64,000 nt of DNA from positions 2,232,001-2,296,000 of the forward strand of contig CM066292.1 in NCBI GenBank assembly GCA_033816765.1, given 5' to 3'. Numbering within the stretch: position 1 is the stretch's first letter; each line of letters opens with the position of its first letter. Position numbers and translations under genes: made by a program. Below, piece by piece: positions 41,746 to 54,353 of the stretch. The notes below the pieces were generated by a model. The model did not search any database. It was not told the origin of the DNA and was given only the letters and a program-made list of their open reading frames with translations. This stretch comes from Nothopassalora personata (Eukaryota; Ascomycota; Dothideomycetes; Mycosphaerellales; Mycosphaerellaceae).

Positions 41746-44590
41746 TCTTAGAGTTAAGTATTCCTAAAGAGTCTCGTAAGTAGTCGCGACTCTTTAAAGA
41801 GGAAAGAGGTAAGGATGCCTTACCTAAGTACTAACTATAGGATTATAAGATAAACATTTAGCTAGGGAAAGAGCCTCTATAGGGACCCCTATATTAAATG
41901 TCTAAGAAAGAGCTATAGACCCTACGAGAATAGCTAAAGGAGAAGCTAGCTAAAGGATAGATAAGAAGATCTACCTTAAGTATAGGAACTCTATATATGT
42001 TCGTTCTAAAAGTAAACGGGAAGTTACGACTCGTACAAGACTATAGGAAGTTAAACGAGATTACGATTAAGAACCAATACCCGCTACCTAATATCGAAGA
42101 AGCGTAAGATAGATTAACCGGATTAGACTAGTACACGAAGATTAACCTACGAGATGCCTTCTACGCTATACGGATAGTAGAAGGAGAAGAATAGAAAACC
42201 GCTTTTAGAATAAGATACGGACTTTACGAATTCTTAGTTATACTAATAGGATTAACTAACGTACCCGCATCCTATTAGGACCTTGTTAACGAAAGACTTA
42301 GAGACCTACTCGACATATACGTTATCGCTTATATAGACGACATATTAGTCTATACGAAAGGATCCCTTTAGAATTACATAAAGCAAGTCTAGGACGTATT
42401 CGAACAACTTACGCGTTTAGGATTTAAGACAGCACCCGAGAAATGCGAATTCTATAAGAAAGAAGTTAAATTCTTAGGCTTTATTATTAGCACTATAGGG
42501 ATAACAATCGACCCTACGACGACATAGTTAATTAGAGAATAGCTAGAACTAAAAACAGTTAAGGACGTATAATCATTCCTTAGACTAGCAAACTACAACC
42601 GGAAATTCATTAAGGACTACGTAAAGATAGTAGCACTAATAACGATACTTACGAGAAAAGACGTTACCTAGAAATAGGGAAAGGAATAGATTAAAGCGTT
42701 TAAGAAACTTAAGGAACAATGCGCTTTAGCCCCTACGCTTCGACTGTTTGATAGTAGTAAGGAAGTCTACATCGAGACCGATACGTCTAATATAGTAATA
42801 GGCGCGTGTCTAACATAGACACACGATAGGTAGAGACACCTAGTAGCCTATTATTCCCGGAAAATGACTATAGCGGAACAGAACTACGACATCTATAATA
42901 AAGAGCTTCTAGCTATTATTACTACTATATAACATTAGAGAGTATATGTCGAGAGCCTACCGAAGTTAACGATTCTTTCTAACTATAAGAATCTTACGTA
43001 CTTTACGACGACGAAAGAACTTACCCGAAGGCAAGCCCGCTAGTCGGAGCTACTAGGGTAATATAAGTTCGAAATTAAATATACTCTAGGAAGAGAGAAC
43101 GGCCGCGCCGACGCGCTAAGTCGAAGAAGCGACTACATAGAAGGAAAAGAACTAGTATAACATAAAATATTAAAGACAAACCCCGACGGAAGTCTTAGTG
43201 CAAACACGAGAGAATTTAATAACATCATACGGATACTAGGCGACAAGGACGAACAATTCCCTATATCGTAAGGAAAATACTAAGTACTAAAGGATCGAGA
43301 AGAAGAATATATACGATAACATTACGATAGACTAACTTATAGACACCCTAGAACTTTAAAGACAATAGACCTAATATAACGTAGCTTCTTATTCCTATAG
43401 ATAAGACTTAAGGTGTTACGCTACCTTAAACAATGCGTACACTACTAACGAAACAAGGCGGCGAGACATACAAAATACGGTTACCTATAGTTTAGGACAC
43501 TACCGATAAAACCATAGGACGAAGTTATAATAGACTTTATTACGAAACTCCTACCGTTAAGAGACTAAGTTACGAAACAACTATACGACATAATACTAGT
43601 TATAGTTAATAGACTTATAAAATACGCATACTTTATTCCTACATTAGAGACATATAATATAGAGTAGCTCGGATACCTCGTACTAGATAGACTTATCCGA
43701 TACTACGGATTCCCTTAAGCGTTTATAACGGATAGAGATAAGCTATTTACATCGAACTACTAGAAGACGCTTATAGGAACGATCGGAATTAAACATAAGC
43801 TATTAATAGCATATTATCCGGAGATAGACGGACAAACCGAAAGGATAAACTAAACGCTAGAACAATACCTACGATACTACATTAACTATACATAAGACAA
43901 CTAGGTTTTATTACTACTAATAGCGTAGATTGCACTAAATAACCACAAATTAGAGACAACTTTAACGACACTATTTTATACGAACTTTAGGAAAGATTCT
44001 AACCTATTCGGAACACCTAGATCCTATCTATAAGCTGAAAGAGCGATCGTAACGACGGACACTCTTAAGGAAGTGTATAAAGAAACACGTAAGGCGATCG
44101 AAGATGCATAATATAAACTGTCTTAGTAACGGCAAGACACGAGAAAAATAGCACCTCTACTAAAAGAGGGGGATAAGGTCTATCTCCTTATAAAAAACTT
44201 AAGAATAAGAAGATAGACTAAGAAACTAGATTACGTTAAGGTCGGACTATTTTTTATCGATAAAGTTATAGGACTAGTTAATTACCGCCTACGACTACTA
44301 CTAGACGTAAAAATCCACCTAGTCTTCTACATCTCTAAGTTAGAACCCGTAGACGCCGAAACACCCTACTAGGAAAGCTTCTATTTCGAGCTAGAAGTAG
44401 AAAACGAATTTAAAGTCGAAAGAATCCTAGATAAGAAAGGTTAGCGATACCTTGTTAAGTAGAAAGGATACGACGAATTAGAAAATACCTAGGAACTAAA
44501 ACAAAACCTACAAAACTATTAGTAAAAGGTCCGACAATACTAAAAATAGGTCCGCCGATATAACTAACGACAATCGATCTCTCGGCCGAC
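41746..44590 (+). pseudogene. family G pol remnant (copy B): RT, RNase H, integrase
   Basis: A single frame apart from RIP stops. RT contains 'MFVLKVNGKLRLVQDYRKLN', 'AFRIRYGLYEF' and an intact YIDD ('IAYIDDILVYTKG', near 42,330). RNase H contains 'YIETDTSN' and 'YDIYNKELLAII'. Integrase contains 'IIDFITKLLP', 'ITDRDKLFTSNY' and 'PEIDGQTERINQTLEQYL', followed by a chromodomain-like end ('VERILDKKGQRYLV'). It is the best preserved old pol here, but carries more than 40 TAG/TAA stops. Confidence 0.8.
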
Positions 44591-44593
44591 GAG

Positions 44594-44667
44594 CGACTAG
44601 GGTAGGAATCGAACCTACGACCTTAAGAGTGTAGATAGCTTACACTCTACTACTAAGCTACCTAGCC
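44594..44667 (-). tRNA. tRNA-like relic inside family G (copy B)
   Basis: Same 74-nt element as at 19,507-19,580, in the same place relative to pol and the antisense ORF. Acceptor, D and T arms pair. In this copy the AGAGTGTA/TACACTCT complement can form a competing stem with a 7-nt loop in place of the D/anticodon arms. No readable anticodon. Confidence 0.6.
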
Positions 44668-44763
44668 GATTAATAAGAATAGGGACATGCCTTATAAATA
44701 AATACCCTAATAAGTCTCTACCCCTAGGGACTCGCCCTAAGGCTCCGCTCTAGAAAGCGCCGC

Positions 44764-45246
44764 CTAGTCGTTTACGGGCATCTCTAGGATATCTAAGAAA
44801 GAAACTAGTAAAGGCGACACCTCTACCCCCGACGCCCGCTTAAGAGACGCTAGCTCCTCGCACGCCTCTTCCTCCTCGAGCTCCTCTAACTCCTTAGCGA
44901 CGGCATCGTCGGTACGACGCTTAGCTAATCGTAGCTATTTCCGAAGACGGATCTTACGTATCTTTAGCCGCACCTCCTCCTCTTTAATCCTCTTAAGCTC
45001 TAGCTTAAGATTATCGCGCGAATCGCGAAGACGTTCCTACTCCGGATAAGAAAGACGTACATCGCAATCCTTATAGCCTTTTCGAATATAGGCTGAACAC
45101 TTTCTAGACCGAGAACCTACGATACACTTTACTACTACGCCCGAGGATCGAGACTTCTAACAATTCGTATATAGAGCTATTTTTATACTAGAAATTTTAG
45201 TATCCTAAGTAAGTCGTTAACGGCGTTTATAGGAGGAAGAAGACAT
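44764..45246 (-). pseudogene. family G antisense ORF (copy B)
   Basis: 483 nt, exactly the same length as the copy A frame, antisense to pol, starting 73 nt from the 3' LTR. The coiled-coil region and tail are recognisable, with additional RIP stops in the middle. Same limits on function as for copy A. Confidence 0.65.
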
Positions 45247-45319
45247 AGTTAACTATTACTATAAGAAATAATAACGGCTTAAGAAGCTTTGGGACGAAGC
45301 TAGGCTAAGAAGGGGATAG

Positions 45320-45723
45320 TGTTACGGAATGATTCCTATAGACCCTAGAATTATAACGATAAGACGAACACGTGACTTATCCTACCTAAGCGCTTAGACT
45401 TAGAGCGATTAGACTGCTTATGCTTAGACTAATTAGACTGCTTATACTTAGAATAATTAGACTAATTACCGAGATCTACAAATCTCCTTTATATTTAGGA
45501 ACGCTAAGAACCCCTTATAGTTTTAATACGTTTAACTTACTGTTTAATATTACTGTTTAGAATATACTATAACCTAACCTCTACCTTACTACTACTTAGT
45601 CTTTATAAGATAAGATAGCTATTACTTTATTACTCTCCCTTAACTTCTTATCGGCCCGAGAATAAATCCGATTAAGCTTGTCTTCTTAACTTATAATATC
45701 ATTAGGTTATACTAAACCTAATA
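45320..45723 (+). repeat. family G 3' LTR (copy B)
   Basis: 404 bp, TGTTACGG...CCTAATA, preceded by polypurine GAAGGGGATAG. The U3 (TTAGACTGCTTATGC-type repeats) and the start of R (TTTTAATACGTTTAAC in place of CTCGAGGCGTTTAAC) differ from the 5' LTR of the same copy. The rest is closely similar. Confidence 0.8.
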
Positions 45724-46628
45724 GTATAGCCCTTAGGACGTACGGTCTAGCTAAACGGAGAAGGCTACTAGGATATATTAGGTCTGATTCGGAGAAAGTA
45801 AAGCGGAGTAAGCGATCGACTTAGGCGAGCTTAACGAGGCATCTACCTATCCTATATAGTCTAATAAAGTGAAAGGGAAGGCACCCGTAGGCATTCTAAA
45901 GAATCCGTACCCGAGGACCCGGTCCTTAGCCTAGGATCTACGAGCCCGAGCTAAGGCTACTAAGAAAGTTTACCTACAATTAGAATAGGAGATCCGGTAA
46001 GCTAAGATTAACTAGTAGGAGGTTAAAATAATTAACGAAGTTAATGCTTAAATAAGCGAAACTTAATTATTAGCTAAATCCGGGGTAAGCCTAGGAAGAG
46101 GAAATAATGCCTAAGTAAATAAACTAGGAAACGATGCTAGTAAAGGACTACCTAAGGATATGCCTATTAGTCCCGTAAACGCCCCCTTCGTATAAAGGAA
46201 GCGTATATAGAATGCTAAGACTATAAGGATTAATAACTACGTCCGATAATATAGTTTAGCTAGTAATAGCCCGGTTATAAAGGAAGAGTATTAAGGGATG
46301 TCGTAATGTATAGCACGCCTACGACCTACTAGTCGTAGATAAACTAATTCTTACCTTTTATTCAAGACGCATCGCGCGTCGTAAGGTGTACGTATACGTG
46401 TCACGTGCGGCTTAGTAGCCGGTCGCGACCGTATGTTATATATAAGGCCATATGTAAGGGTTAGCTACTAGGCTGCCCCTTATAATTGCCTCCCCTCCCG
46501 TGCGAGCTATCCTTAGCTCGCTAGTTACTACGTAGAGGTTCCTACGTACTTCTAGAACTATAGTTACTATACGGCCTATATGCGGGTTACGTATATATCG
46601 TTATATAGGTGTAGGTAAGTAAGGCTTA
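45724..46628 (+). pseudogene. RIPed coding relic of unknown family
   Basis: A frame with RIP stops reads 'PKDMPISPVNAPFVQRKRIQ' and Lys/Gln-rich coiled stretches over about 200 codons, up to about 46,330. The rest is noncoding, with partly unmutated GC-rich sequence at 46,340-46,440. No family recognised. The right end is part of the sequence interrupted by element C. Confidence 0.3.
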
Positions 46629-46633
46629 GTTAC

Positions 46634-46793
46634 TATTACGGGCCTAGCCTAGGGTCTAGTAAATGGCCCTACCGGTCACGTGACTAGCTTAGCGGCTTAG
46701 CGGTTCCTTAAGAATCCGCGTCGCCCGCACCCTCTTTCGTAGACGTCTAACAACTTTATTCTTTACCTATTAACTTAAGACGGCTCCCTTACA
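46634..46793 (+). repeat. element C 5' LTR
   Basis: 160 bp, starts TATTACGGG (RIPed TG) and ends CCCTTACA. Self-primer GTCTAACAA at 46,745. The primer-binding site TTATTAGAC follows at 46,796-46,804, two nucleotides after the LTR. Confidence 0.9.
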
Positions 46794-46947
46794 CTTTATT
46801 AGACCTACCCTACTAACCGTAGAATGCGCACTACGAAGAACCTATAAAGTAATAGGTTAAGATATAGAGATCGCGCGAATCGCAACTTCTACTACTAACA
46901 TCGCGCGATAAACGCGATAAGGTCTAAGTTATCGACATCTCGATAAG

Positions 46948-49564
46948 ATGCCAACTAAGAGTACCGGCGGTAGATAGCCTATACTGTCTACACGCCTAAG
47001 AATCGCTCGAGAGTCTATCGCATTTAATAGCTAGACTTAAGGGCACCTATCTTTACAATCGTAATAAGCTAACGACGAAGTATAGTAAAAGATCTAGTAA
47101 CTAATATAACTAGTATCCGACCCTCCGAAGTACCTCGATCTTACCGACTACCTACGAGACGACGAGGTTAAGGAGCATGCCTTCGGGTTCTCTATCGAAG
47201 TTAACTACGAAGACGACGCGGCTACCGATGAAAGTAACGGCGAATAGCAGGTCGCGAAGACATTCTAATGCGAGCTTTAAGACCTAAAGAACCTCGACGT
47301 AACGGACTTCTAGACTCTATTATCGAGCTCCGCCGAAGTACCCTCTACGATCTACTTTATCCTACGACGCGCCTAAGCCGATAACTATAACACGACCGAG
47401 TTATACTAGATCCTAGCCGCTACTTATAATAAGATTAAGGACGAGAAGGCTATAATCGAGATAGCGCAAGATAGATTAAGAAAGGACAAGGACGCGTTTA
47501 AGTAGAAGAAGCTAGATTTATAGATGTTGTAGCAAAAGGCAGATAATAGGGTAAAGGACCTTACTACGGAAGTTAGTAAATACTAGGTATAAGCTCCTAC
47601 CTTATAGAAGGCCTAAGACGACCTTAAGTAGGTAACTACCGACCGCGATAACATCTAGAAGAACCTAACCGACGCCGCTAAGGATCGCGATGCCGTTACG
47701 GCCGAGCGCGACTTACTAGTAGTAGCCTATAATTCACTTAAGCAGTAGGTTGACGCATTCTAGTAACTACCTCCCGGTAACGATGCCGCTAAGAATCGCC
47801 GCTATGCTCTTAACGTAATAAAGTGGCTCTAAGGTAAGGACGTAGAGATTACGTAGCTTAACGCTCGCATCGCCGAGCAAGTAATAAAGCTTAACGAAGC
47901 CAAGATTTAGTAGAGTAATGTCAATAACGAGCTATCTAATTATAAGGTAGCTACTAAAGAGCACGACCGTAAACTCGAACACATTAAGGACACTAAGGAC
48001 GCCGAGATTATAAAGCTAAAGAAGCAACTCGAGAAGAAGAAGAAGGACCGTCGTAGCCGAGAACGTAACGACAGCGTATAGGACGATGATCCGTCTAATA
48101 GTTCGAGTAATAGCTCTAATAGCTCTAACTTAGACTCTAGTAATAACGAGCGCCGCGGCCGCCGTAGTAAGAAGCATAAGAAGAGCGAACGTAAGTACCG
48201 AGGCGAGAGCCTTACTACTAACTGGGATACGATACTAAACATCGACCTAGAGCTTAGCGTCCTCTTTAAGACTAATAAGACTAAGGTAAAGAAGTTTAGC
48301 GGTAATAAGAATAAGGACGGCACGATAGCTAGGCCTACCTTCGAAGTGTAGTAGAACACCCTTAAGACTAAGCTCTAGAACATAACCTTCCGTATAATAA
48401 AGGCTACACTTAAGTTCGTATACGACCATACCGAAGGTAGTGCGTTCTAACTTATCGGGCCTTAGATTCCTTCCCTCACCGGCGTAAAGAGTAATCGCAC
48501 CTATAAGAAGCTTAATAAGCTTATAAAGGACCTCTACGACCGGTACGGAGAGCGTAACGCGAAGGCTCGTGCCCGTAACGACATAGCCTCGCTTAAGCAA
48601 CTAGACGAACACGCGAAGGACTCCTTTACCGAGTTTAATGTACTATTCCGCCGAAGCGCTAACATTATGTAGCTCTACCGCGACTAGGAGGACTACATCG
48701 ACACGCTTAAGCATAAGCTTAACTACCGTTACTTATTATTAACAACTAATTAGTTATGTTAACCTTAGGTTTAGAGGGAGGGTTCCTTAGGTCTAACTTG
48801 CCCCTATTTCATTTAGGTTTAATTGGACATTTAGGTGAGCTAGCGGGACCTAGTATAGCTATTAAGATATATACTACGCAGTTAAGCATTATAAGCGTAG
48901 TATTAAGGCAATAATTTAATTTATACCTCTCGAGTAGAGGGCATAGGGGTTTAGGTCCGCTAATCCTCTTGTTTATCTAGCTACTACGCTACTCGTCACG
49001 TGACCTGATTTCACGGTCCCGGGACCGGTAAATACCTCTACTTATATAAGCGCCGCTCTATACCACTACAACTCGGACAGGCCTACATAGGGTAGTTAGT
49101 AGACGTTATTATAGAAGTTTATTAATAAGGATCCCTAGACGATTAAGGCTACCGAGGACTACCTATATCGAGCCGAGGAGGATTTCCATTTAGTCGACGT
49201 ACTGCACCCGAAGAAGTAGACGGTTAAGAAGGACGATAAGAAGGACGGTAAGAAGGACGATAAGAGTAGGTCGCTAGTTAGTACTACTAATACCGGTAGT
49301 AGCGACAATAGTAATAGCGGTAGTAGACGCTTACGCCGTAACCGTAAGCTAGAGGTAGACCGCGGTAAAGTCGGCGCTTAGGTAGCTAACATCGGACTAC
49401 TTGACGACGCTAAGGGCACACGCTACATAAATAAGGGTCGCTATAAGAAGTGCCGTAAGACTAGGTACCGCCTAACCGACCGTGTGTGCGAGCTCTTCGA
49501 CTACGAGATACCGCCTCGCCTACCGACTCCTTAGTTATAGGGAAATAGCACTACTAACACTTAA
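46948..49564 (+). pseudogene. element C gag (RIPed, interrupted by solo LTR)
   Basis: From ATG 46,948, with Gln-rich coiled coil ('VKDLTTEVSKYQVQ', 'LKKQLEKKKKDRRSRERN'), Ser/Asn linker ('SSSNSSNSSNLDSSNNE'), capsid-like domain ('FTEFNVLFRRSANIM', 'LKHKLNYRYLL') and a basic tail. The order matches the intact Gag. The 373-nt insertion (LTR plus one target copy) shifts the frame by one. Removing it makes the frame continuous to the slippery site. Stops are RIP type. Confidence 0.8.
48738..49105 (+). repeat. LTR family L, copy 2: solo LTR inside element C gag
   Basis: 368 bp flanked by TTATT duplications (48,733-48,737 and 49,106-49,110). The coding alignment with the intact Gag resumes exactly after the second TTATT. 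Confidence 0.85.
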
Positions 49565-49581
49565 GCGTAGTAAGTGTTAGT
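49540..49581 (+). promoter_or_regulatory. -1 frameshift cassette of element C (RIPed)
   Basis: GGGAAAT (49,540-49,546; T explained by CpA-to-TpA at GGGAAACAG), 6-nt spacer, perfect 10-bp hairpin ACTAACACTT/AAGTGTTAGT (49,553-49,562 and 49,572-49,581) with a 9-nt loop. The gag stop is at 49,562. The -1 frame is the pol frame. Confidence 0.8.
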
Positions 49582-52500
49582 CGAGATTAAGGTTAGGAAG
49601 TAGAGCTACTACTAATGCCTAGTGAAGGATTAAGGATATTATTACGTTCATTAAAAAGTTATTATAAATAAGAATAGTAACCTAAGGTAACGACTCACCT
49701 AGTAATGCCTAGTATAGTGAATGGTATTAAGTCTCAATCCTTTTATAACGATGGTACTAACTCTAACTTTATGGACCGGACGCATACGCGTAACAATAAT
49801 TTTAATGTTAGGTCTCTAACTAACCTACTAGTATTAGGATTAGTAGATAGCATAACCTCTAAGACTACTATCTTAGAATGGACGACTGTTAAGCTAGACC
49901 TTAACGGCTATAAGGAGCAATTAAGTGTCTAGCTAGCCGACCTCGAATACGATATCGTGCTAGGTAGGTCCTAGCGTACGAAACATTAACCCGGCATCTA
50001 CTATAAATCTAGAACGATAACCCTCGCCTCGGAGTACTGTAAGGAGTATTGCCTTTAGGACAGCAAGCCAGTTTAGGTACAGTTAATCTACGATTAAGAG
50101 AAGCCGCCGGTCTAGACATTACAATCCTTCTAACTAGTCGTTAAAGACTACGAAGAGGAAACGATGCCTAACTAGGAGGTACTAGCTAAGGACACTAGTA
50201 CCTCCACCCTAAGTATAACGAACGCGATAACACCTAAACCTACTACGCCGGACGAGCGGTTAGGCGACATCCTAGAGGTCGGGCTAGGCGTAGCTACGAT
50301 GTATACGCGACGTAAAGGCGCGAAGGTGTTCTTAATGTACATTAATGATAACGAACTAACACCGGTAACCGTAAAGGTAATAGACCCTCTATATACGTAC
50401 GCTATGTCGACCTCGCTACCCTAACGTCGTACAGTAGGTAACTGTCTTATAGTAGTAGACGAAAAAACCAATTAACGACTCGACGTACGCGCAGTAGCAT
50501 TCGTGCTAGTAGAATAGAGGATAGGACCCTCGTTACGGGCCTATAAGATGCACGCGTAAGCTAATATCGACAAGTTCTATAAGTTACTCGATAAAGAGAA
50601 TATTATCGACCTAGTAGAACACCTACTACTAGAATATCGCGGATACGTATAAGCGTTCTTACTATAAGCGGCGCGCGAACTGCCCCCTTACCGCCTAGGC
50701 ATTAACTATAAGATACACCTAAAGGAAGGCAGTAAGCTACTATTTAAGCATCCCTTCCGCATGTCGCTATAGGAAGACGAGTTAATTAAACGCTAGACCG
50801 ACAGTTACTTATAGGACTAGAAGATAAGGCGATGCGCCGGTCGTTCGGATGTAGCGTCGCCTATGCTTATTATACGTAAGCCCGGAGGAGGTCTTCGAGT
50901 CTACGTGGACTATCGAGTAGTAAACGCCGTTATAACGAAATCTAGGTACCCTATTCCGCTAATGTAAGATACCCTTAACCGAATGTTAGGTAAACGCTAC
51001 TTTACCTAATTAGACGTAATAGCCGCATTTAACCGTATACGCATAGCGGAAGGGCACGAGTGGAAGACAGCCTTTACGACTCGGTATAGTCAATTCGAAT
51101 GTCTAGTGATGCTATTCGGGTTATGTAACGCCCTAGGCACGTTTCAGTCCTACATTAATAACACATTACGTGAGTTCCTAGACGACTTCTATTCCGCCTA
51201 CCTAGACGACATCATTATCTTTAGCGACAACCTAAAGGATTACATCTAACATGTAAAGAAAGTCCTTTAAAAGATCTAGGACGCTAGCCTTTAGCTAGAT
51301 CTTTCTAAATGCGAGTTCTACACTTAATCTACGAAGTACCTCGGGCTAATTATCGGAAAAAACGGTATATCGATAGATCCTACAAAGGTGTAAGCAGTGC
51401 GAGACTAGGCTACTCCCTAGAACGCGAAAGATATACTAGCCTTTAACGGCTTCGCTAGATTCTACCGTAGATTCATTAAGGACTATAGTAAGACCGTATT
51501 ACTAATAGTGCGACTTACTAAGAAAGACGCACCCTAGAACTGGACTCTAGAATGCTAGGTAGCCTTCGACGGTCTAAAGTAAGCGTTCATAGATGCTAAG
51601 GGCGTAGTACTCGCTATGTTTAAGCCTAGTAGAGAAACTATATTAGAGACGGACGCATTAGATTTCGTTACCGCCGTAGTCCTTAGCTAACGCGACGAGG
51701 AAGGCATATTACGCCTAGTAGCTTACTTATTAAAGAAGATGACTCTATAGGAACGTAACTACGACATTTACGATAAGGAACTACTAGCTATCGTTAAGGC
51801 ATTCGAGGAATGGCGACCTAAGCTTATAGCTAGCGACATTAATAACGACGAAGACGGTAGCTTCGAGAACCTCTAGAACGACGGTAAGCCTATGCTCGTG
51901 TACTCGGACTATAAGAACCTCGAATGGTTTATAACGACGAAGGAGCTTAATCGTAGGTAAGCTCGATAGGCTAAGTTCTTGTTACAATTCTTCTTTAAGA
52001 TCGTGTATAGGCCGGGTAAGTAGGGAGGTAAGCTAGATAGCCTAACACGCCGTACGTAGGATATACCGGATCGTATAGACATAGACGACCTACGGAGAGG
52101 ACAGTAGTAGCGAGTCCTACTAGGACCTAAGCGCTTCCTTAGTATGTCGGGACTAAACATATCTATAAGTAAAGCCCTAGCTCTATCCGCTAGTAAGATT
52201 ATGTTTATGTTAGCTATAGCGAATATAGGAGCTATTATCGACGAAGCACTCGAAGTAGACATCCGACGGCTATATTAATAGGAGAATGCGTAAGAAGCGC
52301 TACGCTAGCTCGAAGCAAAACAACCGGTTAAGCTACTCCGCCTTAGTAAGCTAGACGACCGAGAAGTAAGAGCGATCGATAGATTAATATACGTAAAGAA
52401 TAGGTTCGGTAGGTATAGGCTCTTCGTACCGCCCTTAGACGATAGCTACTATAACGTGTATACTAGAATTACTAAAGCATTCCACGACGCTCCGGTAGCG

Positions 52501-54342
52501 GGTTACCTAGGGCAGACGAAGACGTATAAGTAAGTTACGTAGTACTACGTGTAGCTACATATATTACGGACTGTGCGTAACTTCTACTAAGGATGTAGGA
52601 TGTGTACTAATACGATACCGTCGAGCTAGATGCCGTATAGATTACTACACCCTATGCCGATTCCCTTCGATACCTAGGACGACGTAGCTATGGACTTCGT
52701 TATTAAACTACTAGATAGGCGCTGCACTACGGATAGTTAAACATATAATAATATCCTTACTATTACTAACCGCCTAAGTAAGGAACGCTATCTAATCCCT
52801 ATTCTAAGCATAAAAGCCGAATACATAGCCTATATCTACATTAAGCACGTGTTCAGTAGGCACGGCTTACCTAGGTCGATTACGTCCGACCGAGGGCCGT
52901 AGTAGCTATTAGTATTCTAGAAACGCCTATACGAGTTACTATAGATTAAGCGTAAGCTCTCGACTAGATACTACCCCGAGACGGATAGATAAAGTAAGAA
53001 TAGTAATAAGGAGATAGAGAAGTACCTCCGGAGCTTTATTAACTACGCTTAGGACGACTAGCTAGATTGGCTCCCCCTCGTAGAGTTTATAGCGAACGAC
53101 TGGGTATCCGAAAGTATAGGAGTATTACCGTTTATGGCCAATTACGGTAAGCTACTAAGATACGCTAATACCGAACTAGACCTCCCGGTGCTACTTATAC
53201 CGGCTAAGTAAAAGCTTAATGCATAATCTACTAACGCCTTCGTAAAGAGAATGAAGGAGATAAGGGAATACCTTTACGATGTAATGTATATAGTATAGGA
53301 CACATAGGCGGACTATACTAACTAGTATCGGACACCCGCACCGACGTACGAAGTTAGCGACAAGGTTCACCTTAGTACCCGTAACTAAAAGATAGTACGA
53401 CCCTCGAAGAAGCTAGACTTTAGGTATACTAGTCTATACGCGATTACCGAGGTACTTCCTAACGACGCGTACAGGTTAGATCTACTACAGTCCCTCTCGA
53501 GCCTATATAACGGATTCTATACAAATCTCCTATTACTAGTACACGATACCTTACTAGGATAGGTCGAACTAATACCGCCGCCGATTAAAGTGGAAGACGA
53601 AGAAGGATTACACGAGGAATAGTACGTTAATAAGGTACTTAACATTAGGAGGAGATATAGACGATACGAGTACTTAGTACAATAGGCTAGTAATAACGAA
53701 GAGCTAACATGGGAGCTAGCGGAGGATATTATAGAGACTGCCGCCGCCTCTATTGTAGACTTTTACTATAATAGCCTAAGGAAACTAAGACCTGCCGGCT
53801 TTATAGTACTAGAAGGCTAGATAGCTAACGAGGTAAATCCTTCCGCGTCGGTAATAGACACAACCGAAGTGATAACTATAGGTAGACACTGCTCCGTAGA
53901 CATAGTGCCTATAGCGCTTTTACATAAGGTTAATAACTAGATAAGACCCGCGATAGTAACTTTAGATAAAGACCCGTATAACACGGATCCTAAAGTAACC
54001 GTTAGAAGAATAGCGAGTAACAAGTGTTAATGCGAACAGGAGACTTCCTATAACTCTATAACCTTAGCGGTACCGCTACTATATAATAGTATTAGGCCCT
54101 ATAGCTCTTTAGATACACATGTAACAGTACCTATAACGGAGGCCTTCGTAGACTTCGTAAATCGCTACGACACCCTTAGTATCTAATGTAGCGAGGATAA
54201 GACCGTAGTAGCGGCTACCGATACGACGAATAATAACGACACGATAGACGATAACGATAAAGTGAATAACTTAGAGGATAATATAGCCTTTATAAAGGCA
54301 TATACGATAGTAACCGGCACTAAGGACAGGCCTAATTTTTAG
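49582..54342 (+). pseudogene. element C pol (RIPed)
   Basis: Protease begins at 'MPSIVNGIKSQSFYNDG' (49,705; Asn-Asp-Gly in place of Asp-Asp-Gly). RT has '[19 protein letters not shown]' and an intact YLDD near 51,198. RNase H has 'LETDAL', one step from ETDAS. Integrase has zinc residues partly lost and 'TSDRGP', followed by a GPY-like module and a chromodomain-like end, then an acidic C-terminal extension as in the intact element. Many TAG stops, single register. Confidence 0.8.
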
Positions 54343-54350
54343 AGGGGGGG
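54343..54350 (+). promoter_or_regulatory. element C polypurine tract
   Basis: AG followed by a run of G before TGG and the LTR, comparable with the intact element. Confidence 0.6.
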
Positions 54351-54353
54351 TGG

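Larger units (their letters stand above)
31326..45723 (+). mobile_element. Ty3/gypsy family G, copy B (full length, interrupted)
   Basis: RIPed element in native order: 5' LTR, primer site, gag, protease, RT, RNase H, integrase, tRNA-like sequence, antisense ORF, polypurine tract, 3' LTR. It is interrupted in gag by the young element at 31,941-39,357. Without that insertion its length is about 7.0 kb. The 5' limit is uncertain by about 50 bp because its U3 is unlike the 3' LTR. Confidence 0.8.

Noticed and set aside
47940..48600. 139- and 117-aa minus-strand frames
   Set aside because: Complement of the Lys/Asp-rich element C gag; not independent genes.
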